DNA from: Pikeienuella litoralis
Lineage (GTDB): Bacteria; Pseudomonadota; Alphaproteobacteria; Rhodobacterales; Rhodobacteraceae
Assembly: GCF_037646705.1 (NCBI RefSeq)
Contig: NZ_JBBHER010000004.1
Coordinates: forward strand, 310,001-374,000
DNA length: 64,000 nucleotides
Reading direction: 5' to 3'
Both the position numbers and the translations under genes were made by a program. Positions 58,960-64,000 of this stretch are shown here, piece by piece (position 1 is the first letter of the stretch; every line of letters begins with the position of its first letter). A model generated the notes under the pieces. That model did no database searches and had not been told where the DNA came from. It saw only the letters and a list, made by a program, of their open reading frames with translations.

Positions 58960-60086
58960 TATCTGTCACCTTCCTCTGTTTCGAACTCGAACCAGATCGC
59001 CGGATCGACCGGCGCGCCGCCTCGTCTCACTTCCATATAGAGCGTTTCCCGGCCGATGGCTTCAACCGGCGTCGTCGCCGCAAGCAAAAATTCTTCCGCG
59101 GCGGGGGCCGGCCCGCCGAGCGCGCCGATCGCCTCTCCCGCCAGAACCAGGTCGCCCGGCTCCCTCATCGCGGCGGCGAGACCCGAGAACACGATCAGGA
59201 CATCCGGCTCCGGCTCCAGCATCACCACCACGCCGTCCTCGCCGAACGGAGCGGCGAAGCGGATCACTCCGCGCCACGGCGCGTAAACCATGGCGTAGGG
59301 CGGCGCCGCGAGCGCGACCCCTTCAAGCCGCCCGCCGCCCGGCGTCGGCGCGCCGAACGCCGCCTTCAGGCGGCCCTCGACCGGGGGCGGCAGCGCGCCC
59401 CGCGCCGCAGTGAATCTCGCGGCGCCCGGCGTATCCGCGCCCGGCGCCGCCGGAAGCAGCGCGACGAGCGCGCTCAGCGTTTCGGACGATCGGGCCAGCG
59501 CCGCGCCTTCGGCGGCCAGCCGGCCCGCCGCCGCGCCGCCCTCCTCTCCACGGTCCAGCAACCTGGCGATTTCGGCGCGCCGGCGCTGCAACGCTCCGAG
59601 CGCCGCGCGCGCCGCCGCCGCCGCTTCCGCGCGCCGCGCCGCCAGTTCATCGAGCTCCGCCAGCGCCGCGCGCAGCGTCGCCGCCTCCGCTTCGAGCTCC
59701 GGCGCCAGCGCCGCCAGCATCATCCCCGCCCGCGCCCCCGCCACGACGCCGCCGGGATGCGCCAGCGCCGCCGCCCGCGGCGCGCGCTCGATCCGCTGCA
59801 GCGCCGAGAGAATGGCGGCCAGCCGCCGGCGTTTCGCATGGAGCCCGCTCTCGATCGCCGCGCGCCGGTCGGCCCCCCGGCGAAGATCGGCGCGGAGCGC
59901 GGCCAGCGCCGCCTCCTCCGCCTGCGCCGCGCGCCCGAGCGCGGCCAGCCGCTCCTCCGGCGTGCGCGCCGCCGCGAGGAACGCCCGCGCCTTCTCCAGC
60001 ATGTCCGCCGCCCGACCGGGCGTTCCGGCCTCGGCCCCGGCGCCGGCCAGCGCTATCGCCGCGAGGAGGAGGGCGGCTTTCCGCAT
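58959..60086 (-). CDS. envC: EnvC-like murein hydrolase activator, degenerate LytM domain
   Basis: A 375-residue periplasmic protein: signal peptide (about 1-20), an extended Ala/Arg/Glu coiled coil (about 25-220) and a C-terminal peptidase-M23 (LytM) domain, with YAPWRGVIRFAAPFGEDGVV and IFVFSGLAAAMREPGDLVL-like region then RRGGAPVDPAIWF. The zinc-ligand His residues of active M23 peptidases are absent (VVVMLEPEPDVLIVFSG), so it should activate amidases rather than cut peptides, as EnvC does. The ATG at 60086 shares a base with the gpmI stop. gpmI-envC-ctpA is a common order. Confidence 0.9.
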   Translation of the reverse strand: MRKAALLLAAIALAGAGAEAGTPGRAADMLEKARAFLAAARTPEERLAALGRAAQAEEAALAALRADLRRGADRRAAIESGLHAKRRRLAAILSALQRIERAPRAAALAHPGGVVAGARAGMMLAALAPELEAEAATLRAALAELDELAARRAEAAAAARAALGALQRRRAEIARLLDRGEEGGAAAGRLAAEGAALARSSETLSALVALLPAAPGADTPGAARFTAARGALPPPVEGRLKAAFGAPTPGGGRLEGVALAAPPYAMVYAPWRGVIRFAAPFGEDGVVVMLEPEPDVLIVFSGLAAAMREPGDLVLAGEAIGALGGPAPAAEEFLLAATTPVEAIGRETLYMEVRRGGAPVDPAIWFEFETEEGDR

Positions 60087-61612
60087 CAGCGAACGAGAAG
60101 CGACCGGCCGGTCATCTCGGGCGGCGGCGCAAGCCCCATCAGGTCGAGCAGCGTCGGCGCAAGATCGGCGAGCCGCCCGGGCCCGGCAAGCGCCGCCCCC
60201 GGAACCCCGGCCAGCAGCGCCGCCACGGGCGTCACCGTATGCGCCGTGTGCGAGCCGCCCGTCTCCGGGTCGATCATCATCTCGCAATTTCCGTGATCGG
60301 CCGTCACGATCATCGCGCCCCCCGCCCGGCGAAGCGCCGCCAGCGCGGCCCCCAGCCCTTCGTCCACCGCCTCGCAGGCGCGGATCGCGGCCTGAAGATC
60401 GCCGGTATGGCCCACCATGTCGGGGTTGGCGTAATTCACCACGATCAGATCATGGCCGGCTTCGATCCCCTCGACCAGCGCCGCCGTCACCTCCGCCGCG
60501 GCCATCTCCGGCGCGAGATCGTAGGTCCGCACCTTCGGGCTCGGCGCCATCACCCGGGTCTCGCCAACCGCGGGCGCCTCCTCGCCGCCGTTCAGAAAGA
60601 ACGTGACATGGGGATATTTCTCGGTCTCGGCGATGCGAAGCTGGCGGCGCCCCGCCGCCGAAACCCATGCGCCGAGCGTGTTGACGATCGGCGCGACCGG
60701 AAACAGCGTCGACATGAACGCGTTGTGCCGCTCCGAATACTCGACGAGGCCCGCCATCGCCGCGAAGCGCGGCCGTCCGGGAACGGCGAACCCGTCAAAC
60801 TCCGGATCGCCGAGCGCGGAGAGCAGCTCCCGCGCCCGATCCGCGCGAAAATTGAGGAAGAGAACGCCGTCGCCCGCCGCCGCGCCCTTGTAGCCGCCGA
60901 TCACCGTCGGCGTGATGAACTCGTCCGTGTCGCCCCGCTCATAAGCGGCCCGGATCGCAGCCGCCGCGCTCGCCGCCGCCGCCCCCTCGCCGTGAACGAT
61001 CGCGGAATAGGCCGCCCCCACCCGCTCCCAACGCTTGTCCCGATCCATCGCGTAGAAGCGGCCGGAAACCGTGGCGACGCGCCCGGCGCCGCCGAGATCC
61101 GCCTCGAACGTCTCCAGATAGCCGGCCGCGCTCGTCGGCGGCGTGTCGCGCCCGTCTGTGAAGAGATGCAGCGCGACCGGAATCCCCTGCGCGGCCAACG
61201 CCTTCGCAGCTTCGGCGATATGGCGCTGATGCGCATGGACGCCGCCGGGGCTCATCAGCCCCATCAGATGCGCGGTCCCGCCGCTCGCCTTCAGCGCGGC
61301 GGCGAAGGCCTTCAGCTCCGGATTGGCGCGAAAGGATCCATCCTCGATCGCGCGATCGATCTTCGGCAGATCCATCCAGACCACGCGCCCGGCCCCGATA
61401 TTCATGTGCCCGACTTCGGAATTGCCCATCTGCCCCGCCGGCAGGCCGACATCGGGGCCGGAACAGGCCAGCATCGCAGGCGTTTGCGCCGCGACCAGCG
61501 CATCGTAATTCGGGGTGTGGGCCTGCGCCGGAGCGTTCCCTTCACGCTCCGCGCGCCAGCCCCAGCCATCCAGAATGCATAGCACGACAGGCGAGATTGC
61601 TGATGCGGGCAT
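60086..61612 (-). CDS. gpmI: 2,3-bisphosphoglycerate-independent phosphoglycerate mutase
   Basis: Interconverts 3- and 2-phosphoglycerate using a Mn-dependent phosphoserine intermediate. 508 residues: LCILDGWGWR with the first metal Asp, nucleophile Ser65 in GQMGNSEVGHMNIGAGR, the HLMGLMSPGGVHAHQRH substrate region, and NYANPDMVGHTGD and TADHGNCEMM with further metal ligands. The ATG at 61612 (MPASAISPVV) has GGAG upstream at a longish spacing. First gene of the chain gpmI-envC-ctpA-rppH. Confidence 0.95.
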   Translation of the reverse strand: MPASAISPVVLCILDGWGWRAEREGNAPAQAHTPNYDALVAAQTPAMLACSGPDVGLPAGQMGNSEVGHMNIGAGRVVWMDLPKIDRAIEDGSFRANPELKAFAAALKASGGTAHLMGLMSPGGVHAHQRHIAEAAKALAAQGIPVALHLFTDGRDTPPTSAAGYLETFEADLGGAGRVATVSGRFYAMDRDKRWERVGAAYSAIVHGEGAAAASAAAAIRAAYERGDTDEFITPTVIGGYKGAAAGDGVLFLNFRADRARELLSALGDPEFDGFAVPGRPRFAAMAGLVEYSERHNAFMSTLFPVAPIVNTLGAWVSAAGRRQLRIAETEKYPHVTFFLNGGEEAPAVGETRVMAPSPKVRTYDLAPEMAAAEVTAALVEGIEAGHDLIVVNYANPDMVGHTGDLQAAIRACEAVDEGLGAALAALRRAGGAMIVTADHGNCEMMIDPETGGSHTAHTVTPVAALLAGVPGAALAGPGRLADLAPTLLDLMGLAPPPEMTGRSLLVR

Positions 61613-61645
61613 CGGCTTGGGCTCCGTTTTTCCGGCTTCGACTCC

Positions 61646-62950
61646 TTAAGCCCCCCCGCCGGCGGCGTCGAGGCCGGGCGCGGTCGCAGGCGCCCTCGCG
61701 CCCGCCGCGATCTCCGCGTCGACCCTGGCCTCGGCCGCGGCCAGTTCGGCCTCGGCGGCGGCGATATAGGCCCGGCTTCGTGGGGCTTCGGCGTGCCGGC
61801 GGGTGAGCACGATCTGAAAATTGGCCAGCTTGCCGTACCGGAAGCTGATCTCGGACGCCATCAGATACAGATCCCACATCCGGAAGAATCTTTCGTCGTA
61901 AAGCGCCAGCGCCGCCTCTCGATTCGCGTGGAATCGCTTGCGCCACTCCTTCAGAGTGTCCGCGTAGTGCATCGTCAGGATTTCGACATCCTTCACCAGA
62001 AGCTTCGTCTTCTCGATGGCCGGGAAGGTCTCCCCAAGGCTCGGGATATGGCCGTTCGGGAAGATGTACTTGTCGATGAAGGGCGCGTCGAACCGGTTCG
62101 GCTTCGCCCGGACGATGGCGTGCACCACCGCGATTCCATCGTCGGTCAGGAGCCGTTCGATCGTCCTGAAGTACTCATCATAATTTTGTGAGCCGACATG
62201 TTCGAACATCCCGACGGATACGATCCGGTCGAACCGCCCCTCCACCTTCCGGTAATCCTGAAGCAGAAATGTCGCGTCCTTCTCCATCCCCGCGGCTTTC
62301 GCCCGCTCCTTGGCGACCCGAAGCTGCTCCTCGGCCAGCGTGACGCCGGTGACGCCGACGCCCGCCACCCTGGCCAGATACAGCCCCATGCCGCCCCAGC
62401 CGCAGCCGATATCGAGCACCTTGCGTCCCGGCTCGAGCTGCATCTTCGCCGCGATATGGCGCTTCTTCTTCCGCTGCGCCTCTTCCAGCGTTTCGTCGCC
62501 GGTCTCGTAATAGGCGCAGGAATACTGGAGATCCTCATCGAGGAAGAGCCGGAACAGCCGTTCATCCAGGTCGTAATGATGCGCGACGTTCCGCTTCGCG
62601 CGCTCAGGGAGCAGATGCCGGCGGAGGACGCCGTTCAGCATGCGCCCGACCCCGAGCGCCATGGAGGGGAAAGTCACGAAGCCGCGCGCGCCGTTCTTCT
62701 TCACCAGAATCAGGAAGTCGAAGAGGTCGCCCTCCTCCACAACCAGCCGCCCCTCCATGTAGAGCTCCGGCACCTTCAGCGCCGGATCCATCCATATGCC
62801 GCGCACCGCCGCTGAATCCGCGATGCGCAGCCGCGCCACCGGCGCGCTTCCGTCGCCATATCGGCGGACTTCGCCCGACGGATACACCATCTCCACAGCG
62901 CCAGTCCGCACACCCCGCGACAACATCCGATCGAGTTTCTTCTCCGACAT
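61646..62950 (-). CDS. cfa: Cyclopropane-fatty-acyl-phospholipid synthase
   Basis: Transfers a methylene from SAM to double bonds of membrane phospholipid acyl chains. 434 residues: an N-terminal lipid-binding domain (about 1-130), then the methyltransferase with VLDIGCGWGGMGLYLARVAG, GVTLAEEQL, SVGMFEHVGSQNYDEYF and YIFPNGHIPSL; the ALYDERFFRMWDLYLMASEI block is typical. The C-terminal 50 residues are Ala-rich and probably disordered. It precedes gpmI on the same strand with a 33-base gap. Confidence 0.93.
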   Translation of the reverse strand: MSEKKLDRMLSRGVRTGAVEMVYPSGEVRRYGDGSAPVARLRIADSAAVRGIWMDPALKVPELYMEGRLVVEEGDLFDFLILVKKNGARGFVTFPSMALGVGRMLNGVLRRHLLPERAKRNVAHHYDLDERLFRLFLDEDLQYSCAYYETGDETLEEAQRKKKRHIAAKMQLEPGRKVLDIGCGWGGMGLYLARVAGVGVTGVTLAEEQLRVAKERAKAAGMEKDATFLLQDYRKVEGRFDRIVSVGMFEHVGSQNYDEYFRTIERLLTDDGIAVVHAIVRAKPNRFDAPFIDKYIFPNGHIPSLGETFPAIEKTKLLVKDVEILTMHYADTLKEWRKRFHANREAALALYDERFFRMWDLYLMASEISFRYGKLANFQIVLTRRHAEAPRSRAYIAAAEAELAAAEARVDAEIAAGARAPATAPGLDAAGGGA

Positions 62951-63077
62951 TGCTCGTCCTTTCAGGCGTGTCTTCGGTCTGATCGAATGATCTAACGCAG
63001 GGCGCTTCTACGGGCAAAGGCGACGTGAGGACAGCCGCGTCGCTCCATCCCTCAGAAGAGAGACGGTGAGGAAGCCG

Positions 63078-63104
63078 GGCCTCGCTCCGTGGGGGAGCGA
63101 GGCC
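63078..63104 (-). terminator. 11-bp stem hairpin after the enoyl-CoA hydratase gene
   Basis: GGCCTCGCTCC (63078-63088) and GGAGCGAGGCC (63094-63104) form a perfect 11-bp stem with the loop GTGGG, 13 bases past the stop codon at 63117 on the minus strand. No T-tract follows. Confidence 0.6.
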
Positions 63105-63116
63105 GCGCCGCCCGCC

Positions 63117-63887
63117 CTATTCGTGCTTGAAATCGGCCTTTCGCTTTTCGGTGAAGGCCTTCATCCCTTCCTTCTGGTCCTGGGTCGCGAACAGGCCGAA
63201 AAAGACCCGCCGTTCAAAGTGCAGCCCTTCCGCCAGCGTGGTCTCGAACGCCCGGTCCACCGCCTCTTTCGCGACCATGGTGGAGGGCTTCGAATAGGAG
63301 GCGATCGTCTCCGCCGCCTTCATCGCCTCATCCATCACGTTCGCGTCGGGGACGACCCGACTCACGAGGCCGGCGCGCTCCGCCTCCTCGGCGCCCATCA
63401 TCCGGCCGGTCAGCACCATGTCCATCGCCTTCGCCTTGCCGACGGCGCGGGCGAGGCGCTGCGAGCCGCCCATGCCGGGGATCACGCCCAGCTTGATCTC
63501 CGGCTGGCCGAATTTCGCGCCCTCGCCGGCGATGATGAAATCGCACATCATCGCCAACTCGCAGCCGCCGCCGAGCGCATAGCCCGAAACCGCCGCGATC
63601 TTCGGCGTGCGCATCTTCGCGAAGCCGTCCCAGCCCGAGAAGGCGTCGCTGTAATACATGTCCATGAAGGACTTGTCGCTCATCTCCTTGATGTCCGCCC
63701 CGGCGGCGAACGCCTTCTCCGAGCCGGTGACGATCAGGCAGCCGATGTCGCGGTCCGCATCCAGCGCGGCGGCCTTCTCCAGCATCTCGGTCAGAATCTG
63801 TTTGTTCAGCGCGTTCAGCGCCTCCGGCCGGTTCAGCCGAAGCGTCGCGACGCGGCCGCGCCGCTCGACGATCACGGTCTCGCTCAT
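63117..63887 (-). CDS. Enoyl-CoA hydratase (crotonase family)
   Basis: Hydrates trans-2-enoyl-CoA. 256 residues with both catalytic Glu positions: GYALGGGCELAMMCD and GQPEIKLGVIPGMGGSQRL; oxyanion-hole AFAAGADIKEM. Length and motifs fit short-chain beta-oxidation and branched-chain amino acid degradation enzymes. It follows a 3-hydroxyisobutyrate dehydrogenase gene by four bases, pointing to valine catabolism, where such a hydratase acts on methacrylyl-CoA; that role is inferred. The other crotonase in the window, at 39.4 kb, differs at these residues. Confidence 0.93.
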   Translation of the reverse strand: MSETVIVERRGRVATLRLNRPEALNALNKQILTEMLEKAAALDADRDIGCLIVTGSEKAFAAGADIKEMSDKSFMDMYYSDAFSGWDGFAKMRTPKIAAVSGYALGGGCELAMMCDFIIAGEGAKFGQPEIKLGVIPGMGGSQRLARAVGKAKAMDMVLTGRMMGAEEAERAGLVSRVVPDANVMDEAMKAAETIASYSKPSTMVAKEAVDRAFETTLAEGLHFERRVFFGLFATQDQKEGMKAFTEKRKADFKHE

Positions 63888-63891
63888 GAAA

Positions 63892-64000
63892 TCACTCCCT
63901 CGTCATCTTCATCAGGCGGGGCAGCATCGCGGAGAAATCCTTGTCTCCGCCTCCCGCCGCCACAAAATCGTCGTAAAGCGCCCGGGCGTGAGCGCCGAGC
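63892..64000 (-). CDS. mmsB: 3-hydroxyisobutyrate dehydrogenase, C-terminal end (cut by window edge)
   Basis: Only the last 35 residues are visible: LGAHARALYDDFVAAGGGDK followed by DFSAMLPRLMKMTRE and stop. The GxxDFSA block is the typical C-terminus of the beta-hydroxyacid dehydrogenase family member acting on 3-hydroxyisobutyrate. Its stop lies four bases before the enoyl-CoA hydratase start, so they are co-transcribed. Confidence 0.75.
   Translation of the reverse strand, partial: LGAHARALYDDFVAAGGGDKDFSAMLPRLMKMTRE

Overview
The window is a 64 kb piece of a GC-rich alphaproteobacterial chromosome, most like Rhodobacterales. The reasons are family content and gene order: DUF2125, DUF2794 and TIGR02300 proteins, zapA followed by a 6S-RNA-like element, the hisC-tyrC-extensin-like chain, the lptD-surA-pdxA-rsmA operon, an intracellular PHB depolymerase and a malonate TRAP/matAB operon. 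It reads as core chromosome. I see no phage, transposase, integrase, CRISPR array or rRNA. One tRNA gene (Ala, GGC) and one 6S RNA candidate are present.

Layout. 1-2.8 kb: gap (cut by the window edge) and tkt, both minus. 2.9-4 kb: a coiled-coil protein, ZapA and the 6S RNA candidate, plus strand. 4-14.1 kb: many glutathione-linked genes (GST, ChaC, GloB, a GGT-like enzyme) interleaved with the overlapping minus-strand chain methyltransferase-hisC-tyrC-extensin-like protein, DUF2125, DUF2794 and a CueR-like regulator. 14.1-15 kb: argB. 15.1-21.6 kb: malonate catabolism, with a divergent FCD/GntR regulator, TRAP transporter (P, Q, M), malonyl-CoA decarboxylase and malonyl-CoA synthetase. 21.6-24.1 kb: VanZ-like protein, holC, pepA. 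24.2-29.5 kb: lptD-surA-pdxA-rsmA. 29.7-36.6 kb: malate synthase G, an MntP-type Mn exporter, pepN, a TerB-like protein and a histone-deacetylase-family hydrolase. 36.6-40.2 kb: glnE and a PaaG-like crotonase.

40.2-40.7 kb holds no gene and ends in a striking AT-rich patch. 40.7-46.4 kb: argC, a YihY/BrkB protein, ccmE, a PhzF-like protein, ccmF and ccmH, all minus and mostly overlapping. 46.5-50.8 kb: an Mla/Mce lipid-transport operon (STAS-MlaE fusion, MlaF, long MlaD, PqiC-type lipoprotein). 51.1-54.8 kb: tRNA-Ala, a TIGR02300 Asp-rich protein, phaZ, a YgjP-like metalloprotease and an SDR. 54.9-61.6 kb: cell-envelope genes (PBP1A, RppH, CtpA, EnvC-like, GpmI), minus. 61.6-64 kb: cfa, an enoyl-CoA hydratase and the end of a 3-hydroxyisobutyrate dehydrogenase.

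Many minus-strand neighbours overlap by 1-4 bases (ATGA, GTGA, TGATG), so several translationally coupled operons are likely. Long open frames antisense to real genes are common here and are a by-product of high GC at third codon positions. I found no convincing undescribed system. The observations most worth following are the 6S RNA candidate, the regulatory repeats before gap, the malonate operon operator, the AT-rich island, the PhzF gene inside the cytochrome c maturation operon, and the composition of the Mla-like operon.
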